64,000 bases of DNA from Tridacna crocea (lineage: Eukaryota > Mollusca > Bivalvia > Cardiida > Cardiidae), in NCBI GenBank assembly GCA_943736015.1, contig OX031070.1, positions 23,953,673 through 24,017,672 of the forward strand. The letters are read 5' to 3'. Both the position numbers and the translations under genes were made by a program. This document shows, in pieces, positions 1-11,431 of the stretch (position 1 is the first letter of the stretch; every line of letters begins with the position of its first letter). The notes beneath the pieces are model-generated. The model worked only from the letters and a program-made list of their open reading frames with translations. It had not been told where the DNA came from and made no database searches.

Positions 1-880
1 CTTGCTTATCTTTTACCCCACCCACACATGTATATACACGGCCATCTATGAGCTATTATATAATTATGGCAGATTTTAGGAGACAGGATTTTTGAAAATA
101 AAGTTCGATTTTTTTGTTCGATAAGGTTCCTTATATCCACACTGGAATATTGTCTACTGTGATGCAATGCTAGTCATAACACATCGACATGTCCTTCATG
201 TAACAAAATTGTAAAGTAAAAGAAATTCCATTCTAATTTAGAAAAATAAATATTTTCTGGTTCAGATTGTAATATTTCACTTCGAATCATCTATATAACA
301 CATACTTGTTTTACATTAAATGAGCATTTTGGAACAAAATTTTGGCATGTTATATATCGGAGAAGATCAGTGTTTTTCAACTATTTTAATTTCTTGAAAA
401 GGTTGTATAGATCTAGTAAATGATTCCTAGCTGTTTGTACTAAAAATGTAACTTCTCCTTTTATTTAACTTGAATTAATTCCCTTTTGTTCCCTGAAATT
501 GTTTTTATTAAATTAAAAGTCGCGGCTTCCTTTCATGAGCATTTTTTATCATTGTTATATATACGACTCATGTTTTACAGTAATAACACAAAATGTTACA
601 GCGCAGACACATATAAGTATCAAAAAAAGGTTTGTACTTAGTGCCTTTATTTGAGAAAAATCAAACGAAACAATAATTGAATAGTTATACATGAAACGAA
701 GAAAAGTCATTTGCACCAAAAATACTATCTTGTTGACAAGTTAAGGCTTTAAATGTCATTACAATTACATTTAAGTTATTTCAATTACTCTTCTATACCC
801 ACTGTTAACTATATTCATGCTATATGCATTAAACATATCATAGTTATGTAGGAAATAAATCCGTTACATCATGATATTTC
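1..880. other. AT-rich non-coding sequence
   Basis: No ORF of note, no MITE copy and no tandem repeat; I see no supportable feature. Confidence 0.5.
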
Positions 881-2035
881 AACAAGCCAGGGACATTGGC
901 CCTGGAGTGTTCACCTGTGACTATAGCTTTATTTCCCACATGTTTATGTGATGAACTTTAAACTAACCTGTGACCCCAGGGGCAGGGCAAGTTTTGACCT
1001 CAAGGGCATAAAATGAACACAACTTGAGAGAGGTCCACTAGGAATTGGTACATGCCAAATATCAAAGCTCTATGCCTTCTTTTTTTTTTGGAGAAGAAGA
1101 ATTTTATAATTTTCTGTCTTTGTTCCTATGTTTGAACTTATGACCCCCAGGGCAGGGCCAGTTTTGACCCCAAGGGCATTATATGAACAAACTTGGTAGA
1201 GATCCACTAGAAGATGCTACATACCAAATATCAAAGCTCTACGCCATCAAGTTTCAGAGAAGAAAATTTGTAAAAGTCTTTCTTTATAATTTTCTGTCTT
1301 TGTTCCTGTGTTCGAACTTATGACCCCCCGGGGCAGGGCCACTTTTGAACCCAAGGGCATTACCGGGTATATGAACAAACTTGGTAGAGGTCCACTAGGA
1401 GATGTTACATTCCAAATATCAAAGCTCTATGCCTTATACTTTATGAGGAGAAGAATATTAAAGTTTTCATTCTTTGTTCCTATGTTTGAACTTGTAAACC
1501 CCTGGGCAGGACCAGTTTTGGCCCCAGGAGCATCATGTGAACAAAATTGGTAGAGGTCCACTAGAACATGCTATATATACCAAATGTCAAAGCTCTACGC
1601 CATTAAGTTTTAGACAAGAAAATTTTTAAGGTTTTCCTTCGTTGTTCCTATGCTTAAACTTCTGACTCCCTGGGTGGGGCTAGTTTTGACCCCAGGGGCA
1701 TTATTTGAACAAACTTGGTAGAGGTCCACTTGAAGATGGCCACATACCAAATATCAAAGCTCTATGCCTTCTACTTTTAGAAAAGTTTTTTAAAAGATTT
1801 TTTTTTATACTTTTTGCGGCCATGGCAACCAGAATTATGAGTTGAATTCTATTCTTTGAACAATTTTGGTAGAGCTTCACCCAAGAAACATCCCTGCCAA
1901 GTTTCATCAAGATTTGCACAGTGATTTAGGACAAGATGTTTAAAGAAATTGTTGACGGACAACAGACGCTGGACGCCGGACATAGGACGATCACAATAGC
2001 TCACTTTTAGCACTGTGCTAAGGTGAGCTAAAAGA
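881..2035 (+). mobile_element. Pearl-like tandem-core element 1
   Basis: Starts with aacaag plus a short palindrome (ccaggg...ccctgg). It continues as five ~170-180-bp tandem units, each marked by a cttatgaccccc.gggcagggc block (about 969, 1137, 1317, 1491, 1661) and by 'accaaatatcaaagctctatgcc'-type text. It ends with a 34-bp hairpin (1997-2030, tagctcac/gtgagcta) and GAGCTAAAA. The aacaag-palindrome start, tandem core and 3' hairpin match the architecture of bivalve pearl and Helitron-like non-autonomous elements; class assignment is inference. No coding capacity. Confidence 0.7.
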
Positions 2036-2050
2036 GAAGAACCCAGAAAA

Positions 2051-2106
2051 ACACCCACATCCACACCCACACACACATCCACACACACCTACACATACAC
2101 ACACAC
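2051..2106. repeat. CA-rich microsatellite
   Basis: Imperfect (CA)n with interspersed CCA/TCCA, directly 3' of pearl-like element 1. Confidence 0.85.
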
Positions 2107-2213
2107 AACGCAGCTGTACTGTCAATGCAGCAAACAAAGAAATTGATGATTGATCATACGTCACAATTACGCTGAATGAACAGCGCATTTGATAATTTTA
2201 AGTCATCTAGAGG

Positions 2214-3536
2214 ATTTTAGCTCCATTAGTCGAAGGCCAGCAGGCTTACTTCATGGCCCGCTGTCCGTCGTGTGTCTGTCCGTACGTGCATTAACTTATA
2301 TTTCAAACATCTCCTCTGACACTACCCATCCAAACTTGATGAAACTTCACAGAAATGATCCTGCCATGGCTTTCTTCAGAATTTCTTGAAAGAATCTGAT
2401 TCCTTCAAAAAGTCTGTTTGCCATGGCAACAAAACTGAAAAATATTGAAATCTTTGAAAATCTTCTTATCTGAAAGCAAAAGGCCTAGGGCTACCAAACT
2501 TGGCATGTAACTTTATGTCGTGAACCTTTACCAAGTTCCTTCAAATAATAGCCCTGGAGTCAAAATTGGCCCCCGCCCCTAGCGCCACAAGTTTTAAACG
2601 GGATTATAAAGGGAAAACTTTAAAATCATTCTTTAGGGCCTTGAGCTACCAAATTTGGCATGTATCTTTATCAACTGGGCGTCTATCAAGAGAGCCCAAT
2701 TTATAGTCCTTGGGTCAAATTTCGCCCGGCCCCGGGGTCAAAAGTTTTACATGGGCTTATATTGGGAAAGCCTTTAAAAATCTACTTGTACATAGCTGCA
2801 AGGCCTAGGACTACCAAATTTTCAATGTAGCTTTAGTTTAAACATATTTTATTTGTAACATTTTACATACAAAATATAATAAGACAATTACAAAGTATAC
2901 ATAGAATATGCTACAAAATGGATTGGAACGAAAGCATAAGCTTATGCTTTCGTTCCAATCCATTTTGTAGCATATTCTATGTATACTTTGTAATTGTCTT
3001 ATTATATTTTGTATGTAAAATGTTACAAATAAAATATGTTTAAACTAATTTCAATGTAGCTTTATCTAGTGGGCCTCTACCAGAAGGGCTCAAATTATAG
3101 CCTTGGGGTTAAGTTTGTCCCCACACCAGAGGTCACAAGTTTTACCTTGGCTTTTGTGTTGAAAACTTTATAAATGATCTTTTTACTAACCATAATAAAG
3201 CCTAGGGCTACCAAATTTAGCCCTGTTTCATGGGTCTCATGTTTTTCATTTTCTTTTAGGTAACTTTGAAAATCTTCTTGTTTATAACACAACATTCTAG
3301 ACCTATATTATTTTGTACGGGGGTTTATCTTGAAGGTCTCCACCAGGATTCAAGTAATTATAGCTTTGTGGTCAATAATGGCATTGCCAAGGGGTCAAGG
3401 GGTCATAACTTTCCTGTAGGATTTCATAGAAAAAAATTGTATGTCTTCAAGTTTAAAACAATTGCCCAGAGTAGTAATATTTGGCTTGTACATATTAGCC
3501 AGTGGCACGATATAGGGTCATCATGGCCCTCTTGTT
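2214..3536 (-). mobile_element. Pearl-like tandem-core element 2, interrupted by a palindrome
   Basis: Minus-strand element. Its 5' end at 3536 reads aacaag followed by a palindrome (agggcc-atgat-gaccct). Its 3' end near 2214 carries the same GAGCTAAAA terminus as element 1. The core has about four units of ~150-170 bp, each with 'aggcctaggactaccaaatt' text on the plus strand (2483, 2640, 2799, 3197). A 210-bp palindrome sits in the core at 2836-3045. Confidence 0.65.
2836..3045. repeat. Perfect 210-bp zero-spacer palindrome
   Basis: The arms (2836-2940 and 2941-3045) are exact reverse complements about an AAGCTT centre. A 16-bp direct repeat (tttcaatgtagcttta) flanks it at 2820-2835 and 3049-3064, inside pearl-like element 2. 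It is either a recent insertion with target duplication or an assembly fold-back. Confidence 0.95.
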
Positions 3537-3559
3537 TTAAGTTATATCCCCTATTAGAT

Positions 3560-3735
3560 CAGTGAACCAGAGAAACAGATGGATGGATGAAAAAAAATAG
3601 GGCCCTTTTTTGACCCGGGCCTTATTGTATGTCTTCAAGTTTGAAACCATTTGGCTGGAGCTGTAATGTTTGGCTTGTAGTGTTTTCACTTATTAGCCAG
3701 TGGAGCGATACAGGGCCATCATGATCCTCTTGCTT
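3560..3735 (-). mobile_element. Pearl-like element fragment
   Basis: Repeats the 5' end of element 2: 'ttggcttgtagtgttt', 'ttagccagtgg', and a palindrome around 'gggccatcatgatcct' next to cttgct. Only the first ~180 bp of an element is present. Confidence 0.5.
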
Positions 3736-3779
3736 TCAAGTCATATTCCCTATTTCATCAGTGAAATAGATTAACAGAG

Positions 3780-4882
3780 TAGGAGAGTAAGAATAACAAA
3801 GGAAATAAAGCAGCTTAAGTAATGAAAATAGCCAAATCTTAGTGTTGGTATACTTATGGTTACAGTTGTGAATATATAATGAAATAACGAAATCAAAGGT
3901 TAGTGTGCAACAGCAAATTATACTGTTGCACTCATAAATAGATCATTTTTGAAGTGCTAAATGCTAAAACTCCATAACTGTTCTTAATTCTGGTCCTCTA
4001 TGTCTGTCCTAGTAGCTCTAGCCAAAGTTGTGAAAAAATCTAGCCAGAAATATTAACACATTCAATGTGATGACTGAAATTCAGAAATTGTTTTCAATTC
4101 ATTCTGCTAGGAACATTTATTAGGTGTTTTACGGTATGTGAAATTGGTCAGACTTGATTTAATATAAGTCTTACATACATGTAAATGTGGATTTTTATGA
4201 GCATCTTAAATTCAAAAGATTTGTCAAAAAGATTGCATTGTTTCATTGTTTTTTTCCATTATTGTGAACATAGGAAAAGTTTATTTTTTGTCATAGGCAA
4301 ATTTGGGGTAGGCGCGTTTATTAGCATATAAAAAAAATCTGCACCACTTTCAGATCTGGCATCCATGCTTAAAGTGACCCTAATAGGCTATCCTAACTCA
4401 CTGTACCATTTGAATTTTTCTACCAGATGGATTGAAAAAAAATTAAAAATAGGGCCCTTTTTTGATCTGGGCCTTAGACTAGTATATCAAAGACACACAA
4501 CAGCCAAACAGACAGGGGAACCAGTTTTTTATCCATAATCAATCTTATGGCATTATTTGAAAATTTTTAGTTGAAGTCTTTTATGTTAAACCACATATTA
4601 AACAATGTGACTGAAAATAAAAAGCCTGTATCAAGATTAAAACAACTGTGTTTCACCGAAACAGGGCCGATACAAACAAGAGTATCGCAGGCTGATGCCA
4701 CTGCTGAGCTGCAGTTGCTTGACTTTCTAGAAAATTCCAATTCAAAAAAGTAGCATAGCTGTGTCAAACATACTTTGACTGCCCTTAATGTTGTCCTTCT
4801 GATAGCTTACATCTAGTCCTAGTTTTCATCAAAACAAATAACTTTGTTCTTGACCAAAATGAAGACCTTTGTAGATGGCAAC
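3780..4882. other. AT-rich non-coding sequence
   Basis: No supported gene. Around 4675 an aacaagagtatcgcagg stretch could be the start of another aacaag-type element, but no core follows. Confidence 0.4.
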
Positions 4883-5111
4883 TTAACTCTTTACCAAATG
4901 ACAAAATTTTAGACTGGTCCAAATTGAAAGCATTTGCAGACGACAAAATAAAAGTGACTGAAAATTTGAAATTTCTTTTGGGAAGGGAAGAAAACATTGT
5001 GGGAAAAGGAGAAAATGCTGGTTACCAGCATTTTCTCCTTTTCCCACAATGTTTTCAAAAGGCTTCTTTCTCAGGGTCGTTAAAAGTCGGGATTGTGTGG
5101 TAAAGGGTTAA
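4883..5111 (-). mobile_element. TTAA hairpin MITE, reference copy
   Basis: Typical full copy of the main repeat family. It is bounded by TTAA on both sides, with 14-bp inverted ends of the form TTAACyCwTTACCA. The two sides differ: the L side carries acaatcccnacttttgacg and gaagcctt, and the R side carries tttgtcgtctgcaaatgctt. Plus strand here means L to R. Between them sits a ~66-bp near-perfect hairpin with arms beginning aaaacattgtgggaaaagg. TTAA duplication and ends starting CCCTTTACC suggest a piggyBac-type or other TTAA-specific transposase acting in trans; no such enzyme was identified here. Confidence 0.92.
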
Positions 5112-5354
5112 AAGGAGACCAGATGATAAGTTCTGTCTTTGGTTGGATAGAAACCAGCATGTTCTTTCTCCAATATTTTTAAAGCTTTCTTCTTCAGTAT
5201 TGTTAAAACTTGGGAATGTGTGGAAATGTGATAAATTCCAGAGCAAAGAGCAACAAATAAACTTGACAGAGATTTTCAGTCTTTCAGAAACAAGACGATA
5301 CATTAGAGCTTCAAGATCGATGTCCACAGACAGACACTGTCTTATCATGGTGAA

Positions 5355-5385
5355 CAGTGTAGATCAAAGATCAGAGTGCATGGCC
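5355..5385. repeat. Solo arm of a small inverted-repeat family
   Basis: Contains cagtgtagatcaaagatcag, one arm of the 20-bp inverted repeat found complete at 48337-48395. It also occurs as a solo arm near 50075. Confidence 0.5.
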
Positions 5386-5885
5386 TGTGCTGTCTGGTCT
5401 TGATAATTAGTGGCTACAAAGGCAACTATTTTGGCATTTATATGGCTTATTTCTGTAACAGATGTAGAAAGAAGTACAACAATTTGCTATTACCTTTAGG
5501 TGTTATACTAAATGTGGTTTTATTACCTTGACAAGGAGGCAAAATCTAAAATGTCAAAAATGACATTAAGTGAGATTCACTGGGTACAAATTTTAACACT
5601 GTTAGTCCCATTTCATTCTCATTTGATGTTTTACAGATGGTAGATTTTTGTTGACAGAGACAGGAAAACATACCCCTAAATATTGAATAAATACAAAATA
5701 AAGATTTTTAACATAATACTGACAATTAAAAAGATGAAGCTTGAATGAATTCATATGTATTTTCAGTTAACCCTGTATCAAAACACCAGTCTCAACTTTA
5801 TACCCAGTACAGATCAAAATCAGACAGTATGAAATGTGCAGTATGATCATTGACATCCTGTCACAATCAGCTTTGCTATGTATTC

Positions 5886-6113
5886 TTAACCCATTACCAA
5901 ACTACAAAATTTTAGGTTTGCCCAAATTGAAAGCATTTGAAGATGACAAAATAAAAGTGACTGAAATTTGAAATTTGTTTTGTGAAGGGTAGAAAACATT
6001 GTGGGAAAAGGAGAAAATGCTGGTAACCAGCATTTTCTCCTTTTCCCACAATGTTTCCTAAAGGCTTCTTTCCCAGGGTTGTCAAAAGTAGGGATTGTGT
6101 GGTAATGGGTTAA
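5886..6113 (-). mobile_element. TTAA hairpin MITE
   Basis: Full length, both TTAA borders present, hairpin intact (6-bp cacaat/attgtg base pairs retained). Confidence 0.92.
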
Positions 6114-6328
6114 GGAAGCTGCCATTATTTCAGTTTATTTGTAGACTAGTCATTTAAGTTTATGTGACACTCTGAAGATGAAGATCAGATACAAACAGAA
6201 CAATGAGCAGTAAATCCAACATCTAACAACCACCTGAATGTTGTTGGTACTGGTGTTGTATGAGGTTGTGCTGTAAAGTGACTTTTACAGGTACTTCAAT
6301 GTGACCTTCCAACTTTATCATGACATTA

Positions 6329-6783
6329 AACACGGCGGTAAATCACGTGACACAACAACAACAACAATGACCGTTATTTGAAAAAATTCCCCAACTTCAG
6401 GTAAGAAAATCTTCAATAATTCCATTAATACATGACCGATTGGAATTTGGTTTGAAGCAAAGAAGGCGAAAGGACTCCAGGGATTTGCTTGATGTGTTAG
6501 ATTTTTTAAACAACGCCTGATAAAAAAGTTATTGACGAGCAAACAAATTATCCAAGGTAAAAAATTTGTTTGCTCGTCAATAACTTTTTTATCAGGTGTT
6601 GTTTAAAAAATCTAACACATCAAGCAAATCGCCGGAGTCCTTCCGCCTTCTCTGCTTCAAACCAAATTCCAATCGGTCATGTATTAACGGAATTATTGAA
6701 GATTTTCTTACCTGAAGTTGGGGAATTTTTTCAAATAACGGTCATTGTTGTTGTTGTTGTGTCACGTGATTCCCCGCCGTGTT
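6329..6783. mobile_element. 455-bp foldback element or inverted duplication
   Basis: Two 221-bp arms (6329-6549, 6563-6783) in inverted orientation around a 13-bp spacer, outer ends aacacggcgg/ccgccgtgtt. They differ at only a handful of bases (for example cctttcgcc versus ccttccgcc). Both arms give the same open translation (MLVNNFFI...), which follows from the duplication and is not evidence of a gene. A (CAA)n/(TTG)n run lies near each outer end. Confidence 0.9.
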
Positions 6784-6859
6784 AAAGCTAAACGAAGCTT
6801 ATCAAGAAAAGGAATTATTGTGATTTAATTTTACATGAGCAGCACTCTGGAAAGGTGGT

Positions 6860-7087
6860 TTAACCCTTTACCAGGCGACAAAATTTCACCCCTGTCCAAA
6901 TTGAAACTATTTGCAGACCACAATTTCAATGTGGCTCCAATGCTGCAATTGTTATTGATAGGCTAGAAAATATTGTGGGAAAAGGAGAAAATGCTGGTTA
7001 CCAGCATTTTCTCCTTTTCCAACAATGTTTTCTAAAGGACTCTTTGTCAGGGTCGTCAAAAGTTGTCACTGTGTGGTAAAGGGTTAA
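6860..7087 (-). mobile_element. TTAA hairpin MITE
   Basis: Full length, somewhat diverged R side (ttgaaactatttgcagacc). The hairpin's outer part differs between arms by one base (tgggaaaagg/ccttttccaac). Confidence 0.9.
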
Positions 7088-7500
7088 TGTTTAATGTATC
7101 TTCACAATTCACTATACCAAGCAAATCAGCACAAAAGGTAGTAAGGATAACTGATTTTTGTCTAAAAATAAGCTGAATCATGAAAAAGAATGGTTCTTTG
7201 TCAAGCTGCAAATTTAGCATTAGCACAGTTCCTACTTATCTAAGCCTACTCATAATCCATAGGCTAATAGAAATCTTTACTTTTTCCTGATGCATTTAGC
7301 AACCTTTTCATGGGGAAATAACTCATGCCAGTTTCTTCAATACAATCACATGCTACTATAGAAGGCAGGAAAGAACTCGATAACAATGCTGTTGGTGCCA
7401 AGTGAGTTGTAATATCAGGTTATGTGGTTATTTTTCAAATGGTTCTCATAAATGGTTGCTTATTGAAGCCTTGGAGCAATTTATTATTCATTTCTCTGTT

Positions 7501-7733
7501 CACTCTTTACCAAGAGACAACATTTTTCACTCGTTTGTATTCAGAACAGCTTCAGACAACAAACTAAATATTGATAAAAAGACTGCATTTGTCTCTGAAA
7601 GTATAGAAAACTTTGTGGCAAAAGGAGAAAATGCTGGTTGCCAGCATTTCCTCCTTTTGCCATAATGTTTTTAAAAGCTTACTACACATACTTCAGAGAA
7701 ATTAAACTACAGGATTCTGTAGTAAAGGATGAA
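7501..7733 (-). mobile_element. Decayed TTAA hairpin MITE
   Basis: The terminal TTAA is lost and both sides are diverged, but the hairpin survives. It carries a matched change in both arms: gtggcaaaagg on one, ccttttgccat on the other. Confidence 0.65.
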
Positions 7734-8134
7734 GTGTTTTGCATCATAAAACAGGACATGAAATATCTCTGTGATCATAGAAAAAGCTATAATAAAACAA
7801 AATGAAAGAAGTAACTTATTTTGATACATTTTATACAATCATAATAACTGTCATGAAATTCATCATCGATTTTTGTCAACAGCTGTTCTGTATTGTTAAT
7901 TCAACTTAGTCCAAGGCCAGTAAATCAAGATATAAACTAACCCTTCTATATCCCATATTGATAAACACTTTGCCACATAATCATGAATTTTGATGACCTT
8001 GACCTTGAGAAAAGAAGCCTTTTGTAAAATTTAAGGAAAAACAAAGCCACATTGTTTCCCTAATTTTCCTTTTTTCTCCGTTTTTTTTTTTTCATTCCTT
8101 TCAAAAATATCTTTAACTTGTTATCTAAATATCC

Positions 8135-8359
8135 TTGACTCATTACCAAACCGCTATATTTTAGGCTTGTCCAAATCGAAAGCATTTGCAGACGACAAAA
8201 TAAAAGTGACTGAGAATTTGATATTTGTTTTGTGAAGAGTAGAAAACATTGTGGGAAGAGGAGAAAATGCTGTTAACCAGCATTTTCTCTTTTCCCACGT
8301 TTTCTAAAGGCTTCTTTCTTAGGGTCTTCAAAAGTAAGGATTGTGTGGTTATGGGTTAA
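8135..8359 (-). mobile_element. TTAA hairpin MITE, first of a pair
   Basis: Left border mutated to TTGA. The right TTAA (8356-8359) is shared with the next copy. Confidence 0.88.
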
Positions 8360-8584
8360 CTCATTACCAAACGACATTATTTTAGACTGGTCCAAATTGA
8401 AAGCATTTGCAGATGACAGGATAAAAGTGGCTGAAAATTTGAAATTTGTTTTGTGAAGGGTAGAAAACATTGTTGGAAAAGGAGAAAATGCTGGTTACCA
8501 GCATTTTCTCCTTTTCCAACAATGTTTTCTAAAGGCTTCTTTCTCAGGGGCGTCAAAAGTAGGGATTGTGTGGTAATGGGTTAA
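8356..8584 (-). mobile_element. TTAA hairpin MITE, second of a pair
   Basis: Begins in the shared TTAA. The hairpin has gttggaaaagg paired with ccttttccaac, a change of the family consensus present in both arms. Confidence 0.92.
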
Positions 8585-8971
8585 ACTACAGAAAAGTCCA
8601 AAATTTACTGACCTGTTTCTGTCAACATTCATGAAAAATATCCTATATCTTTTTTTTGGTTTAGTCAATCAGAAGTTCTGTTAGTTTCAAATATAGAAAA
8701 TCTTGTAGAATAAGACAAAGAACATTCTTAAGAATGTCTGGTAAATACTGACCTGTGAGATTCCAGACCATTGTTTTGGGAAAAAAGCTTCAATGTAGGC
8801 ATAAGTCAATTCTTTAGGAAAGGATCTTTACTTTTAATGTCACAGGGGCCGAATGTTTCTAGGATACTGAGGAAAATATAGCATTCTTTCCATTTCCCTT
8901 TATGTTTTCTACCCATTTGAAGACAAAACTTGCATCTCAATTACATTTCATTTCTATTCTGTGACAAACTG

Positions 8972-9208
8972 TTAACTCTTTACCAAATGACAAAATTTTA
9001 GACTGGTCCAAATTGGAAGCATAAATTTGCAGATGACAAAATAATTTTAGGTGACTCAAAAATTGAAACTTGATTTGGGAAGGCTAGAAAACATTGTGGG
9101 AAAAGGAGAAAATGCTGGTTACCAGCATTTTCTCCTTTTTCTACAATGTTTTCAAAATCTCTCTTTTTTGGGGTCGTTAAAATCCGGGACTGTGTGGTAA
9201 AGAGTTAA
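8972..9208 (-). mobile_element. TTAA hairpin MITE
   Basis: Full length with small insertions on the R side (gcataaatttgcag). It shares its right TTAA with the half copy that follows. Confidence 0.9.
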
Positions 9209-9314
9209 CTGGTAACCAGCATTTTCTCCTCAAGTTCAATTTTTCGATCATATTTATTGTGTCCTCTGCATATGCTTTTAATTTTTCAGAATTTTGTCAT
9301 TTGGTAAAAAGTGA
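9205..9314 (+). mobile_element. Half TTAA hairpin MITE
   Basis: Starts at the shared TTAA with only the second hairpin arm (ctggtaaccagcattttctcc) and then the R side. The L side and first arm are missing. Confidence 0.75.
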
Positions 9315-9390
9315 ATATCTCTGCAGTATATGCAAACAACCTTACACCTCACTACATAATTCAGGTCTTGCCTATGAAAGATAGGTCTGA

Positions 9391-9835
9391 TTAACTTATT
9401 ACCAAGTGACAAAATTTTAGGTTTGTCCAAATTGAATGGTTGTGTTGGTTGTGTTGGGGTTTAACGCCACTTTAACAGCTAAGGTCATATCATGGCGGTC
9501 TGTGACGCACATGTGTTTCCTGGCTTTCTCATACCAGTACTAACACAACTTTCTTTCCAAAGCCACCGACTACTTTTCTCACATGCTTTAGCAGAGGTGA
9601 GAGGAAAATACACCGGAAATAAAGTTTGCCTCAACCGGGTATCGAACTCACAACCACCAGGTCATGAGTCCAACACGCTCACCACTGAGCCACCTGAGCG
9701 GGCTTCAAATTGAAAGCATTTGCAGACGACAAAATAAAAGTGACTAAAATTTGGAAATTAGTTTTGTTAAGGGAAGAAAACAATGTTTTTAAAGGCTTCT
9801 TTCTCAGGGGCGTCAAAAGTGTGGTAATGGGTTAA
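9391..9835 (-). mobile_element. TTAA hairpin MITE interrupted by a SINE
   Basis: Both TTAA ends are present, but most of the hairpin is deleted (only one outer arm end, acaatgtttt). A 269-bp SINE lies in the R side. Confidence 0.85.
9437..9705 (-). mobile_element. tRNA-derived SINE with target duplication
   Basis: Flanked by a 9-bp duplication (caaattgaa at 9428-9436 and 9706-9714) inside a MITE. On the minus strand it starts with a tRNA-like head: A box TGGCTCAGTGG (9692-9682) and B box GAGTTCGATACC (about 9649-9638). Its distal part (...ggcgttaaaccccaac) ends in short (aaccaac)-type repeats. The precise duplication makes the boundaries secure. Confidence 0.88.
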
Positions 9836-9944
9836 TTAAAGTTTCAGTGAGGTAAAAATGTTCTGGTATCTTTTCTGAAACTACTGTCTACCTATAATTA
9901 CAGCTTATTTTCTTTGACAAATTCTTCCAAGAAGTTACAGGCAT

Positions 9945-10150
9945 TTAATCCCTTACAAAAGCATAAAACTTTTCAGCTAGTCCATAACAAAAGTATTTCC
10001 TTATATGACAAAATGAACTCAAAATAATGCTGGGATCTGTCTTCAATAGCATAAAAATACTGTGGGTAAAAAGTGGGAATGCTGGTCAAAAGAATGTACC
10101 TATGTTTTCAAAAGCTCAAGTTTGTGAAAAAGCAAGATTGCTTGTTAAAG
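9945..10150 (-). mobile_element. Heavily decayed TTAA hairpin MITE
   Basis: Recognised by the order of residual motifs (acaaaagcat, agctagtccat, gaatgctggtcaa, ttttcaaaagct, aagattgcttgttaaag). Hairpin largely lost. Confidence 0.45.
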
Positions 10151-10299
10151 CTTCTGTCACATTATATAAGGTTTCCAGTGCATTGGTATAACATTGTTTA
10201 ATTTCCTATAGCACTATGAGATTGCAAGCAAAATCAGATATTTTTCCTACAGATGTGGATGTCATTGCATTCTCACTGCACCTAACAAGTGCGTTAAGA

Positions 10300-10395
10300 G
10301 AGATGGCTCAGTGGTTATGCTATTGGTAATTTAAACCGCGAAAAACGAGGATATTTGCCGGTCATGGGTTCGAATTCGGCCAGAGGTGGTTTGTA
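10300..10395 (+). mobile_element. tRNA-like SINE head
   Basis: A box TGGCTCAGTGG (10304-10314) and B box GGTTCGAATTC (10367-10377) 52 bp apart. The anticodon region is not tRNA-like, so it is not called a tRNA gene. The body beyond ~10400 is not recognised. Confidence 0.55.
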
Positions 10396-10583
10396 TTTCA
10401 GCAGTATTTATATTAGCAGGGGTCAGTGATAAATCTATTGGAAACAACTGTAATGGAATATTGATAATTTCTACATTTCATACAAAACATTCAATCATGA
10501 TGCAAATACCAGGGAAATAGCTAAACTAATCAGAACAATGTCTTTCTTTATTACATCTGAAAAATAAAATCAAGATGTATTGA

Positions 10584-10705
10584 AGAACCCTTATCAAACA
10601 ATCCTGTCTTCAAATGACTTTGAAAAAGAAGGCTTTCAAACAATATAAAGTGCTGGTTACCAGCATTTTCTCCTCTTTCCACAATGTTTTCTTTCCTTTC
10701 AGAAG
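10584..10705 (+). mobile_element. Partial TTAA hairpin MITE
   Basis: L side and a damaged hairpin (left arm lost, right arm ctggttaccagcattttctcc kept), ending before the R side. Confidence 0.6.
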
Positions 10706-10718
10706 CATATTACATCAT

Positions 10719-10904
10719 TTAACCCTTTACCACATGGCAAAATTTCACTGGCTTATGTGACGCAAATTTCCTTAATACGGTAGAAACCTTTGTGGGAAAA
10801 GGAGAAAATGCTGGTTACCAGCATTTTCTCCTTTTCCCACAATGTTTTCAAAAGGCTTCTTCCTCAGGGTCATCAAAAGTTGTCATTGTGTGGTAAAGGG
10901 TTAA
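10719..10904 (-). mobile_element. TTAA hairpin MITE, R-side deletion
   Basis: Both ends and a perfect hairpin are intact; about 40 bp of the R side is missing. The right TTAA is shared with the unrelated element that begins at 10901. Confidence 0.88.
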
Positions 10905-11431
10905 AGGTGGGTATTTAGAATTTTCACATCACACCAAATTAAAAAATAAATATATCTATGAAATTTAAGAAAAAACAATACAAGTCATCAGTAATTAAGA
11001 ATCATAAAATTACAAAAAAAATTTTTTTTGGGTGGTATTCCTTTAAAAGGCTACGTAGCCTCTTAAGCTATTTTTAGATTTCCCGCCAAAATCAAAAAAG
11101 CATTGTGGGAATATTAAGTGACTCGCCTGTGACTAATGACTATTAAATTTCTTAGCATAACAAATATGTAATTATTTTCCACAATGTCTTGAACTTCGGA
11201 CGCTTTGTTTGAAGCATCGTGTGTATATTTCAGGTATGTAAACGAGCGAGTTGCTCATGTAAAAATAGACAGTGTTTCCCTTCAGTGTCGACCTCTTATT
11301 TATCTAGTTGTCGGATAGTTTTCGACTACTGGGATTTAATGAATGAAAATTATAAGGCTTTGGGAGTATAAGGATAATTTTTTTGTATTTTTGTAAAATT
11401 TTCATCCCAATATCTGAAGGGCCACCTTTAA
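10901..11431. mobile_element. TTAA-AGGTGG element, copy 1
   Basis: A ~530-bp repeat with TTAAAGGTGG at one end and CCACCTTTAA at the other. It is homologous along its length to 50362-50909 (shared landmarks: cacatcacac, aggctac.tagcctctt, ttttcgactactggg, ggctttgggagtataagg). A second family using TTAA as target. No ORF. Confidence 0.85.

Noticed and set aside
2041..2110. CRISPR-like or regulatory array
   Set aside because: A simple CA-rich microsatellite; no spacer/repeat structure, and the genome is eukaryotic.
6318..6785. Pair of opposed homologous genes (MLVNNFFI... on both strands)
   Set aside because: Both frames arise from the two arms of an inverted duplication; no domain or codon signature is seen.
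9437..9705. Protein-coding gene in the 73-codon ORF at 9492-9713
   Set aside because: The frame lies inside a tRNA-derived SINE bounded by a 9-bp target duplication.
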